A DNA stretch of 60,000 nucleotides from Nymphaea colorata (Eukaryota > Streptophyta > Magnoliopsida > Nymphaeales > Nymphaeaceae), in assembly GCF_008831285.2 (NCBI RefSeq), contig NC_045147.1, positions 24,144,981 to 24,204,980 of the forward strand, written 5' to 3'. Made by a program: the position numbers and the translations under genes. Below, in pieces: positions 26,501 through 37,293 of the stretch (the first letter of the stretch is position 1; each line of letters begins with the position of its first letter). The notes below the pieces were generated by a model. It was not told the DNA's origin and did not search any database. It worked only from the letters and a program-made list of their open reading frames with translations.

Positions 26501-29500
26501 AAGCATGCTCTGGGGGTATCCACACATATTAGGGATGTAAATGGTTTGGATTCAAGTTGGAACCCGCCTTTACTGAATTTGACTTAAAGGAATTCTATGT
26601 GATTGGATTTGGATTCAGACTCTGATTTGGACCCTATCTTTTAAAAATGAATTTCTATGAAATTAGTATAAGGTCCATCATTTATATGTAATTGGATTGG
26701 ACCTTTGTCACATCCTAGTTGGACACCAGATTCAAATTTAAATCTGGCTATGAATCTGAATTCTGAACCCAAATCTTGATCATAATTGGGGCCAAATTTC
26801 TTTACTGCATCTGATGAAATGGATTGAAAAATCGGACCGGTGCTCAGATATATCCAATCCATTTACATCCCTAATATGCATGATACGTATAGACACAAGC
26901 AGACACAAACATATGAGTTGGAGCATGAACACGATCAGTTTTATGTTTCAAGGAAACCTTTTTTTCTTTTTCATCCTTGTTTTGTATTAGATTATATCAA
27001 AATCCTTCATAATGATGATTAGATATTCTTTTATTTTTCTTATTTTGTGCTCATTTATGTGATTATATATTACATCGTATTAGCTAAGTGCAAACTGTAG
27101 AAGGTTGTAACTGTGAAAAGTAAGTGGACAATTGGGAAGAAGGGATCGCCTTTGTGGTTGATGTATGGTCATTCACTTCAATAAAAATAATTCTTTTGTT
27201 GCCCCTTTTGTCTGACCTTCCTGACAAAAACCGTTTATTTTGATTCTATGATCTCATCTTGAACTTTGTTCCTCCAGAGGTTTCATGAGAAGTCCAATTC
27301 CTTACTAAAGATTTTAGGTTTTTTCCCAAAATTAGAGGTACAACCTATGCTCCTAGTCCTTTTATAGGCAATGGAAACTAAAATTGTTTTGATTGCTTCT
27401 CTAGGAAGGGTTTTTCTCTTCATTTATGCAGGAATTGGTATTCCTTTTTGATTTTCATGATCAAAACTAAGCAGTATACACAAACTGGGATTAGATAGCT
27501 TCATGTCATTCTTATGTCTATGTTTTCTAGGTTCAATGTGGGTTTAGGGGAAGTCTTGGACCCCCTTGCAATGCAGCTGGCTTTATTGATAGACTTCTAC
27601 TTGGTGAAAATCATTTGTACCAACATCCAGTGTACAGACGTACAAAAGTTAGTATGGTCATGACTCATGATTGTTGTTGTTTAGCTTATTTATCCTTGAA
27701 CCACTGCTCAATATCAAACTTTTTTGGTGTTTTCAGGAGTGTAGTGTCAATTCTCCCGATTATGGACCCCTTCCTCCAAAGTCACCTAGATGGTGCCTTG
27801 CACCCTTTGATCCAGAAGGAATCTTGAGGTAAGTCAATTTCATTACCATATCTAGCTTACAACCTACCTTTTCTTTTCAATCACAAATTTAGGCATGATC
27901 TTTGATAATAAAGGAACTGGCAATTTCATCTTGGTTAGACTGTAGTGAAAAGCCTAAAATAAACTCCAGTTTGTGTTAAAAAAAATGCTTTGGATGCAAT
28001 TCTACAAGGTTTACAAAGAACCATTAGAATGAAGCATATAATGCTCAAAGAGCAAATATAACGTACAAGTGTAAAATCTAAGTATTTATTTTAATTAAAG
28101 TGTTTGAAGAAGTATAGCTAAAAAAGGGAGCCATCCCTTATTAATACACAAACAAGGATGGAGTGGTTGTTAGGGGCAATGGCTAGCTTTGACAATTTAG
28201 TAGTAACCAAGATACCCTTAGTACAGAAAAATGAAAAGGAAATAAGAGTATTTCAGATGGGATAGGCACATACACACAAACAGATGTACATAAAGCTCAC
28301 GGAAAGTGTCCAGTAGGAAGTACAAGGGCTATTAGCAGCATGGTTAAGCATCCAATCAATATTATCAAACAACTCATAACTCATAAGTTACATGTAAAAC
28401 AGCTCAGAAAGTAGGTGATAGTGAGCAGTGAGACTTTAAAAAATTGTTTTGCATGTGGCAACTTGTGAAAAATCTGACCAAATTGATCATATGATTCATA
28501 ATTGGTACTCAAATCATCTTTCTTCATGCACAATTTCCAGGAGCCTGTGTGTGTTTCAAATTGATATTTAAAATCACTTAGCAGATTTGCTTGGTTTATA
28601 TAGATCTTGTAGAAACACGAACCACAAGGAGAGAGCAGAGAAAGAACACACAATATACGTGGAAAACCTCAGAAAGAGGTGAAAAACCACGGGGAAGCTC
28701 TGACCTAGGGGCAAACCGCAACCCTAGGAGAGAGAAAATAATATTCACTTAACTCAACAATTACATGTAAGTGAAGAATATATAGGAGGGAGAGAAAGAG
28801 TGCCGCCTAGGGTACCGAGCCCACCTCGGTATCCGTGCCCCATAGGGCCGGGTCCATATATGGACCAGGTTCCCAGTACAATATATTCTAACACTCCCCC
28901 TCAAGCTTGGCATACATGTCAAACATGCCAAGCTTGCTAACATTTTTCTCAAATTGAGATGTACATAAAGACTTAGTTAAGACATCTGCAACTTGATCTT
29001 CAGACTTCATATAGGGCAGAATCAACTCCTTTGAATCTATGCGTTCCCGTATGAAGTGACGATCGATCTCCACATGTTTGGTCCTGTCGTGCATGACCGG
29101 ATTGTTTGCCAAGTTAATCGCAGACTTGTTGTCACAATACATCCTCATCTTCTCTTCCATTTTAACCCCAATATCTGCTAAAAGAATTTTGAGCCATAAC
29201 ATCTCTGTAACCCCCATAGCAACCGCCCTGTATTCAGCCTCAGCACTGGACCTGGAACAAACTTCTTGACGTTTACTTCTCCATACCACAAGGTTACCTC
29301 CAAGAAATATGCAGTATCCTGTGGTAGACCTCCTAGTATCTGTGCACCCTGCCCAGTCGGCGTCAGAGTATCCTTCAATGCTTAGTTGATCTTGCCGAGT
29401 GTAGAGTAGTCCTTTCCCTGGGTCATTCTTTAAGTATCCCAATACTCTTTCAGCACTTTTCCAATGACAATCAGTAGGAGCATGCATAAACTGACTTAAC

Positions 29501-32500
29501 ACACCCACAGCATACGTAATATCTGGGCGAGTAAGAGTGAGATAAATAAGTTTACCAACCAGACGCTGATATCTCCCTTTTCCTTCCTCATCCAAGATAG
29601 TCCCAGTTTTGATACTTATCCTTGTGCCAGACTCCATTGGGGTAAGAAAGGGCCTGCATCCCAGTTTACCTGTCTCTTTTAGAAGATCCAACGTGTATTT
29701 TCTTTGGCTCATAACAAGCCCAGTCTCAGATCGCGCGATCTCAATCCCCAAGAAATACCTTAGTTTACCCAGATCTTTGAGATCGAATTCTGCAGCTAAC
29801 GTTTCTTTCATCTTCCTTTTCTCCCCCTCGTCGTTACCTGTGACAATCATATCATCAACATATACAAGTAAAAGGCTCACCAGACCATTTCTCTGCTTGA
29901 TGAAGAGGGTGTGATCACCATTTCCCTGTTTATACCCATTAGTCTTCATTACAACCCTTAGTCTTTCAAACCAAGCTCTAGGGGATTGCTTGAGACCATA
30001 CAAAGCTTTCTTGAGATAGCAACACTTCCCGTTCCGAGCATACCCAGGCGGCATGCTCATATAGACTTCTTCCTCAAGGTGACCATTCAAGAAGGCGTTC
30101 TTTACATCAAGTTGGTCCATGCTCCACTTCTTTTGCACTGCAAGAGCTAAGATGACCCTTACGGTCTTCAGTTTCGCCACGGGAGCAAACGTCTCATGAT
30201 AGTCAATCTCATATTTCTGGCTAAACCCTTTAGCAACAAGACGAGCTTTATAGCGTTCTACAGTGCCATCAGGTTTGTACTTCACATTAAACACCCACTT
30301 GGAGCCAACTAAGTGAGTTCCCTTGGGGATATCAACAACCTCCCACGTATTGTTCTTTTCCAGGGCGTCCATCTCTTCTGTCATGGCCTGTAGCCATTTA
30401 GGATCCTTCCTTGCATCTTCCACTGACCTGGGAATAACAGCCATAGATAAAGAGGTAACAAAGCACTTGTAGTCTTTACTGAGTTTTGCATATGAAACAA
30501 ATCTCTGAATAGGATGAGAAGTACATGACCTGGTGCCCTTGCGCAGAGCTATGGGAAGTTCTTCATTCATTGGACTTGGATCATCCGGGGAGGTCACAAG
30601 ATTGGGAAGATTGGGATTGGTAACATCAACATCTTCCATCACATCCTTCTTCTTCCTGCTGTAAACCTGACCAAATAGGTGATCTCGAGACTGTTCTTCC
30701 ACAGGGCCCCCCTCCATCTGACTGTCTCTGTCCTCACTGACAACGTTTTCCACACTTGGAGAACTCACCGTATAATCCAAGAAATCCATGAACTGAATCA
30801 ACTGATGCGAAGAATACTCTTCCCTTCTGTCACCTAAACACTCCCCCTGAAGAGGATTCGCAGGAAAGTATGCCTCATGTTCATGAAAGGTCATATCCCT
30901 GGAGACATATACTCTGGAAGTGCGAGGGTCAACACACCTGTATCCCTTCTGGGTGGAGGAATATCCCAAGAAGACTGCTTTGATGGACCGAGGATCAAGT
31001 TTCTTAAGAGTGGGACTATGATCATGGACAAAACAAACACACCCAAACACTCGAGGGGTTAGAGGCCAGGGATTCTGAGTGGGCCACAACACAGAATAAG
31101 GGGAATGACCATCCAACACACGAGTAGGCATACGGTTGATAAGGTGGGCACTAGTGAGAAGTGCGTCCCCCCAGTACCTCTTAGGGACATGACGTTGAAA
31201 CATAATTGCCCGGGTAACATTCAACAAATGACGGTTTTTTCTTTCAGCCACGCCATTCTGAGGAGGGGTGTAGCTACAGGATGTTTCATGAATAATACCC
31301 TTGCTTCGCAAGAAGTTATCAAGGGATTGGGAGACATATTCTCGGGCATTGTCAGTGCGGAAGGCTTGAACAGTGGTCTGGAATTGAGTTTCGACAAATG
31401 CCACAAAGTTTTTGACAATGCCGGGAACTTCACTACGTTCTTTCAACAGATACACGAACGTACACCGGGAGTAGTCATCAATAAGAGTCATAAAATAGTT
31501 AAAGCCACGACAAGTGGGTACTCCCGAAAGACCCCAAACATCAGAGTGAACCAAAGCAAAAGGACGGTTGGCTTTATTGAACGAAATAGGGTACGAGGCC
31601 CTAACATGCTTAGACAACTGACACACTTCACAGGTGAAGGTGTCCAAAGAAACAGAATGAAACATCCTAGGAAACAACTTTCTAAGCAACTGGAAGGGAA
31701 GATGACCAAGTCTCTCGTGCCAACGCATAATGACGGATCTGGCCTCCACGCCAGGCAACTGACCACTGGTGGCTGAAATCAAAGCAGAAGCAACTCGAAC
31801 GGGCAGTCTGTAGAGCCCATCAATAGCCGAACCAATCCCAATCTTCTGCCCCGTCCCCAAGTCCTGCAGAAAACAACAATCAGCAGAGAAAATTAGATTA
31901 CAGTTTAGCTCTTTGGTAATACTGCTGACAGATAACAAATTTACGGGAATATTGGGAACATGCAGGGCATTATGAAGACAATATTTGTTCAGTAGTGATA
32001 AACTCCCTTTTCCAGCCACAGAGATAGAAGAACCATCAGCCATAGACACACGCTGCTGCCCAGAGGTCAACTTGTACTCTTGAAACATCGTAGGGTCCCC
32101 TGTCATATGATGAGTAGCCCCACTGTCAACAATCCAATCACCGAGAGAAGAATTACCTTGATCACTAGTAGCAACCAGAGCCTGGGCTAACTTAGCCCCC
32201 TCAGAAGTAGAAGCATCATCCTGGGTAGACAACCGACTAATGTAGGCTTGCAACTCTCTGAGTTGATCTGAGGAGAGCTTGGATTTGGCAACATTGGACG
32301 ACCCCGGGCTAGGCTCTGGCACAGAAGAGGCTCGGCGATGAGGAGGAGGACGACCGCGGACGAGACGCTTCTCAAGATGAAGATCCCAACAAAAATCAAT
32401 AGAATGACCCACTTTGTTGCAATGGCTGCATCGTCGAGTAGGACGCTGCCCCGTCCCAGAAGTATGGCTCACAAAGGCTGCTGGAGAACTCCCCTGATGG

Positions 32501-35500
32501 GAGTCAATATGCATAATCTGGCGCCGTTGCTCCTCAGACTCAATACGGGCATACACCTCTTCGATTCCAGGAATCTCATCACAGTTAAGAATCTGGCTTC
32601 GAATGGTTTCAAACTCATCACGCAGGCCTCCAAGGAAGATAAAGGTGCGGTCCATCCATTCCTTTTCCCAATACAGGGCATGATCTACACCACATTTCCA
32701 GTCATCATTCACATGATAGTCAAGTTCCTCTCATTTGGTCTTCAGGGCGGCATAGAAGGAGGCAACAGATAAATCTCCCTGTTTAAGAGCATATATGCTA
32801 CGTTTGATTTGATAGGCACGTAAAACATGCTTCTTACGACCATACATACGGGCAAGAACAGTCCACATATCATACGCCGTCGATTTACGCAAGATCAAAG
32901 GCTGAATATCTGCGGAAACCGAACTAATAATCCATACTTTTACCTGACTATCCTCCAACGCCCAGGTCGGCCATTGCGAATCAGTTTTAGAAGGTGCAGG
33001 CTTCTCCCCAGTGATATAGTGCAGGCGACCACGACTAGTAATCCCGATTTCTAGGGCAGCAGACCACGAGAGATAGTTATCCTTATTCAGCCGAATGGAG
33101 GTGACATGAACAGGCAAGTTCTCACCCTTGGTATTGCTGCCCGTGTCGAGGGCATCATCAAGCTTGGGCATCGCTGCATCAGCCATCGCAATCCCCAAAG
33201 AAGGTCACAACCGGCGGCAGAGAGGGCACAACCCACGGCGGCGGAAACAAGACACCCGGCGGCGGCGCAGCTAACCCAGGCGACGGCGGCAGGGCAGCAC
33301 TGGGAACAGCGACGATAACCCAGGCGACGGCGGCGCTGGGAGCAGCGACGGCGACGCTGGGAGCAGCGACGGCGGCCGGGCAGGGCAGCGCTGGGAACCA
33401 CGGCGGCGGCGTTCCTGGTCGGCGGAAAAACGACGGCGGCGCTGGGAACGATGGACGGCGGCGGCGTTCCTGGACGGCGTCAGCACTGCAAACAGCAACA
33501 GCAGCGGCGCTGGGAACAGTGTCGGCGGCGGTGCTGGAAACGGCAACGGAGGCGGCACGTGAACGGCGGAAAAAAACACTACTTGCACACCAACGATCTC
33601 ACACGCGGTGGCTCTGATACCATGTAGAAACACGAACCACAAGGAGAGAGCAGAGAAAGAACACACAATATACGTGGAAAACCTCAGAAAGAGGTGAAAA
33701 ACCACGGGGAAGCTCTGACCTAGGGGCAAACTGCAACCCTAGGAGAGAGAAAATAATATTCACTTAACTCAACAATTACATGTAAGTGAAGAATATATAG
33801 GAGGGAGAGAAAGAGTGCCGCCTAGGGTACCGAGCCCACCTCGGTATCCGTGCCACAAAGGGCCGGGTCCATATATGGACCCGGTTCCCAATACAATATA
33901 TTCTAACAGATCTCATTAGCTGCATGGAATGATTCTTTATGGCTTGTAAAAGTAAAGATCAAAAATAGAAAAACTACCACAAAAATAAGTTCTAATCTGT
34001 CATATAGATGTAGGTGCAAATGCAAGAAATTGGGGAGCTGTGTCTATGGGGGAGAGAGGGAGAGATGTGAATCTTCTGGAATCAGGCAACTAATTTTTTC
34101 ATTGGACTAACTTGCAGCTCCTTCATGGCCATTGTAACTTGTTTCATTGGACTCCACTATGCCCACATCATTGTGAACTTTAAGGTATGGTAGCTGCTAA
34201 CGCTTTAAAGACAACCACTGTTAGCATTATTTGATTTTTTTATTTTGAGTTTTCATGATGAATAGTTTTCTCTTTTTTCTCGCTGTGGTAGCCTGAAAGT
34301 TTAATTTTTTATTAACATGTGACTGTTTGATAGGGCTGAATTAAAAAACGTGAACTGTCTTTGTTACAATTTATTACTGTATCAAGGAGCTTAACAATCT
34401 CCAGTGCATATTGAGAAAATCAATAGGTTACAGTTCATGAGTTCCAGTACATAGTGAGAAAATCGATAGGTTACAGTTCATGAGTTTTGGGGTGCATGAG
34501 AATTCTTAAAGGAGATTTGATTTTTGAAAGTCAGGGCGTTCTACCATGGTGAACATAATGTATGACTGTATGTATTTGCAAGTTGCTTGCATGCACACTT
34601 AGTGGAAAATATTAAAACTTTTTCTACAAAGAAAAATATAAAAGTATGGTAGGCTAGAATTAGTTTCTTTTCAAGGGATGATAGACAAGTTGTTGAAGCA
34701 TGAAAAATATAAATGAGAAAATGTCTGTTTAAGTTGTAGAAAGCTAATAAAAATAGCACTATGCCCCTACCTGATGAAAATCAGGTTGCATATTGAGAGG
34801 CTTCTCAGTCAAAATAAAAGATAGTCAATAGAAGCAGTCATCTGAGAAGTCTCCACATAGTTGGTCTGTCAAGATTGAAATTCAAATCTATGTGTACTGA
34901 GACAGGAATTGATCCTTGAGTTTCATACCTTTGCAATAGGGTCTCCACTTCTTTAGTAGAGCCACTTGTTTGGTGTAGAAGATTATTAAAAAGCTCTTTA
35001 ATGGATGTGTCTTTGTCCTTGTTTTATCACATGTTCTGATTGTATTGGAGATATCAATATTTTCACGAATTTCCTTTTGGAATATTTATCTCTGTGAATT
35101 CTCTTCCTCTTTGTGAAACTTATTCTCCACTTTTGCTAACTTTTGTAGAGCAACAGAAAGAGGACGGTCTTCTGGATATCATCTTCCATCATACTTCTTG
35201 TTTTTGGATGTATCCTTTATGTTTCAGGTGTGCCACTTGACATATGAAAAGCTGTCTTTAATTGTTGAACTATGGCATTTCTTCCTTCTAACTTGCATCA
35301 CTTTTCCCTTACTTCTTTTCAGGCATGCCGCTAAGTAAGCCATTGTATACACTGAATTATATGTGCATCACAACGGCACTCGGGGGTTTTCTTTTGACGA
35401 TAATATACCTTATTGTAAGCTCACCAAAATTTAGTTTGTGATAGCTCTAGTTTGTTATAACCTTTTTCAAATCTGGTTCTTTCTATAATACCATATATCT

Positions 35501-37293
35501 CTCTCTTTTAAAGTAGATGTAAGATGCTATGGGGTCTAAGTTGAATAAGTGAAAACATTGAGGGGCATGAAGGTTACATTCTTCACAGGTTGGGAGGGAG
35601 TGCTTGCATGCAAAGCAAAAGTGTGGAATGCTCCCAGTATAATGTGAACTAGGTTTCAAATTTTCTATTTGAAGCAATTTAATCATTTGGAAGAGTAAAA
35701 ATGGCTGAGGAAGTAGTTCTGGCTTCAGGAGCTTATAATATAATTGTGACGACCAGAAACAAAATGCACAAGCACAGGCTGAAAAATTAAAGGTTGAGGA
35801 GGTACTGAAAGTCACAAGTCCGGTTGGCTATTACTGTGTTACACTGGAATTTATTTGTTGTGTTGGCTATTACTGTCTTAACTGGCGTTTATTTGTTGTG
35901 TAGGAGAATCTATTACTTTCATCAATAAGTGGAAGAAATATGTTTAGATTAATATGTTGGTGTCAAGCTTGACCAAAATATCATATATAGATGACTGATC
36001 TACATGCAGCATCATGTCTTGATCCTTGGAACAAATTTTTGAATGATCATGTTTTTCCTTTTCCGTTCATAAAGTTCAAACATCTTGTCTTTGGTTCAGG
36101 TTGATGTCAAAGACATAAGGTGGCCAACATTATTACTGCAGTGGGTGGGAATGAATGCACTCCTTGTATATGCTTTGGCTGCATGTGATCTATTTGCTGC
36201 AGCTCTCCAAGGCTTTTACTGGCGTTCACCTCAGAACAATTTGGTAGGTTCTCTTCCAAACCAGTGACTCCACTATTTGTGTTGCAAATGCACTACGAAA
36301 TCAGGGTCAAACCTATGAACACTTATGACTACCTGTCGAATATGCGAGGGCAGATCCTGTAATGAGGGTCAAACCTAGTTGAGTGAGTAATCAACCCCAC
36401 CACAGAATGCCATAAGGTTTTAAACTACCCAAAACAAGACTCCATACTTCTTCCAGTGGCCCCACATTCCTGAGCTATATATGCCTTATTCAATGGGGTG
36501 TTGTGTTGTCCTTTTGCATGGGGTAATCTGCTTTCTTCCTCTTTTAGCTTTTATGGAAACTCTGGAGTTCCTGGTACCTTTCTTTTTTTCCAGTCTAAAG
36601 GGACAGTGCCATGTGTCTTCCATTCAGGTCTGGCTACAACCTGTGGCTTGTATATATGGTTAGTACTCAAGAATTTAAAAATTGCACAAATACAATCTTG
36701 TCGTGGGGAATAATATTTGATTAACTAGTGGAGGCTGGTGAATGAGTTAGTATTCGAAGCTTGGGCTATTAAGTTCTTATACCATTCATGTTCAGGCCCT
36801 CCACACCACCAGTTTGGGTTGCATTTTCTGTATATTATAAGCCTATGGGAGTAAAAGCAACTGATTCATGCAGTCGCTTATGCTTTTTCAATTATGTGAA
36901 TAAGCTTGTCCATGTTTGTCATGCCAGACACACTTTACAAGCTTGAGTTAGCTCTTCTGTTGGCTGAACAGGATTAAACAAATGGGCTGATTAATTAGTT
37001 TCGCAGCCTTAGTCATAAGAAGCCTTGGCATTCTATCATTAGGTCCTACAGCAGGCTGTAGTATGAAAACGTGTACTCCCTGAAATATGCACATGGAATC
37101 ATGGATACATCCCCAGCCGTTTGAGGCCTCTCATGTAGAGTTATATTTACAGGTAAATGCTACAGAATTGCTGTTCGAAACATTACTTCACTCAAGTAGA
37201 TGGGGTAAATTGGTGTTTGTACTGGTTGAAATTCTTTTCTGGTGTATAATTTCAGCTTTGCTTCACATGAAAGGCATCTACTGGAAGATGTAG
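18506..37293 (+). CDS. Heparan-alpha-glucosaminide N-acetyltransferase-like membrane protein (13 exons)
   Basis: Plant homologue of animal lysosomal HGSNAT, which moves an acetyl group across a membrane onto a glucosamine end. The plant substrate is unknown. Exons: 18506-18730, 20642-20779, 21913-21994, 23334-23410, 24955-25061, 26223-26352, 27531-27647, 27737-27828, 34118-34184, 35149-35227, 35323-35414, 36100-36243, 37153-37293. All join in phase to 496 residues, the usual plant length. Seen: a Pro/Ser-rich N-terminus (about 1-60), RRLASLDVFRGL before the first membrane span, DDAGG then NHSPWFG with His92 in the place of the catalytic His of the human enzyme, a lumenal loop with CGFRG and a YGPLPPKSPRWCLAPFDPEG stretch, several hydrophobic spans, and QGFYWRSPQNN near the C-terminus. 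Intron 8 (27829-34117) contains a complete antisense Copia element. The gene otherwise looks intact. Confidence 0.92.
19498..19850. repeat. Diverged tandem duplication (unit about 170-190 bp) in intron 1
   Basis: The unit starting gcgtgtgaggt at 19498 recurs at 19686. Both copies contain the blocks gtgttac, tgaccaaat, tcggacttatgc, tgtcaatattaaat, cagtatgggt and gataatggt in the same order. The copies differ by scattered substitutions and small gaps, so the duplication is old. Confidence 0.75.
20498..20541. repeat. Compound (CT)n(CA)n microsatellite
   Basis: A CT run (about 20498-20516) passes directly into a CA run (to 20541) in intron 1, about 100 bases before exon 2. Confidence 0.85.
20829..21130. 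repeat. Diverged tandem duplication in intron 2
   Basis: The block with atcttgat, tttcctgaaagttgtgatt, agtctaatttct and ttttaat at about 20829-20950 recurs with substitutions at about 21004-21120. Both copies lie in the same intron and the same orientation. Confidence 0.6.
24511..24670. repeat. Perfect 80-bp tandem duplication in intron 4
   Basis: Bases 24511-24590 and 24591-24670 are the same, unit starting aaaggattag and ending aactaaataa. I see no difference between the copies, so the duplication is recent or is an assembly artefact. It does not touch an exon. Confidence 0.9.
26525..26878. mobile_element. MITE-like element in intron 6
   Basis: A 354-bp element bounded by inverted ends. 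The left end begins catattagggatgtaaatgg and the right end, on the other strand, reads the same 20 bases, with further matches inward (one mismatch, then ttggat). The inside is AT-rich with ggatt/aatcc-type motifs and no coding capacity. The ends resemble plant hAT-type MITEs with a TAGGGATGTAAA-like terminus. No clear 8-bp target duplication is visible. Confidence 0.7.
28603..28607. repeat. Target-site duplication of the Copia element (left)
   Basis: GATCT directly before the left LTR, identical to the five bases after the right LTR (33909-33913). Confidence 0.9.
28608..28893 (-). repeat. 3' LTR of the Copia element
   Basis: 286 bp. On the element's strand it begins TGTTAGAATATATTG and ends TTCTACA. 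It differs from the other LTR at five substitutions, four of them clustered near the start of the LTR on the element's strand (about 28836-28879). Confidence 0.95.
28888..33198 (-). pseudogene. Copia gag-pol polyprotein, one in-frame stop
   Basis: One reading frame of 1437 codons broken by a single TGA at 32731-32733, so it reads as a 155-residue gag front part and a 1274-residue remainder. In the remainder: a CCHC zinc knuckle (about residue 94), protease motif DSGATHH (about 195), the GAG-pre-integrase HERLGHLP motif, an integrase core with a DN..E-type active site and PPQNGVAERKN, a reverse transcriptase with YVDDM, and RNase H with SDADWAGC and the later CDNKSA motif. No other frameshift or stop is visible. 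The element may have been active until recently, and copies elsewhere in the genome may be intact. The start at 33198 or the ATG four codons later are both possible. The final codons overlap the polypurine tract and LTR edge. Confidence 0.9.
28894..28902 (-). other. Polypurine tract of the Copia element
   Basis: GAGGGGGAG on the minus strand directly before the TG of the 3' LTR: the primer site for plus-strand DNA synthesis. Confidence 0.9.
33199..33610 (-). other. GC-rich, internally repeated leader of the Copia element
   Basis: Between the primer site and gag lie about 410 bases that are far richer in G and C than the rest of the window. They are built of imperfect repeats of a gcgacggcggcgctgggaac-type unit. 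Frames through it give Pro/Ser/Leu- or Arg/Cys-rich runs in more than one frame, typical of low-complexity DNA and not of a protein. The repeats may fold in the RNA leader. Confidence 0.75.
33611..33622 (-). other. Primer-binding site of the Copia element
   Basis: TGGTATCAGAGC on the minus strand, next to the 5' LTR: the standard plant Copia site complementary to the 3' end of initiator tRNA-Met. Confidence 0.95.
33623..33908 (-). repeat. 5' LTR of the Copia element
   Basis: 286 bp, same length as the other LTR and 98 percent the same. It would carry the element's promoter, pointing against the host gene. Confidence 0.95.
33909..33913. repeat. Target-site duplication of the Copia element (right)
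   Basis: GATCT directly after the right LTR, identical to 28603-28607. Confidence 0.9.
34401..34486. repeat. 43-bp tandem duplication in intron 9
   Basis: The unit starting ccagt and ending catgagtt is present at 34401-34443 and 34444-34486 with a few substitutions. Confidence 0.8.
35823..35900. repeat. 39-bp tandem duplication in intron 11
   Basis: The unit gttggctattactgt...atttgttgt occurs twice head to tail, at about 35823-35861 and 35862-35900, with a few substitutions. Confidence 0.75.

Larger units (their letters stand above)
28608..33908 (-). mobile_element. Complete Ty1/Copia LTR retrotransposon in intron 8
   Basis: A 5301-bp element, antisense to the host gene. It has 286-bp LTRs at 28608-28893 (3' LTR on its own strand) and 33623-33908 (5' LTR), with TG..CA ends. 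A primer-binding site matching tRNA-Met lies next to the 5' LTR and a polypurine tract next to the 3' LTR. The target duplication is GATCT. Inside are a GC-rich leader and one gag-pol frame interrupted by one stop. Gene order is protease, integrase, reverse transcriptase, RNase H, which defines Copia. By direct comparison the LTRs differ at 5 of 286 positions, so the insertion is recent. The host gene's exons 8 and 9 on each side are intact. Confidence 0.97.

Noticed and set aside
31105-31776. 223-codon plus-strand open frame
   Set aside because: It is the antisense shadow of the Copia integrase region, and the sense strand has all the family motifs.
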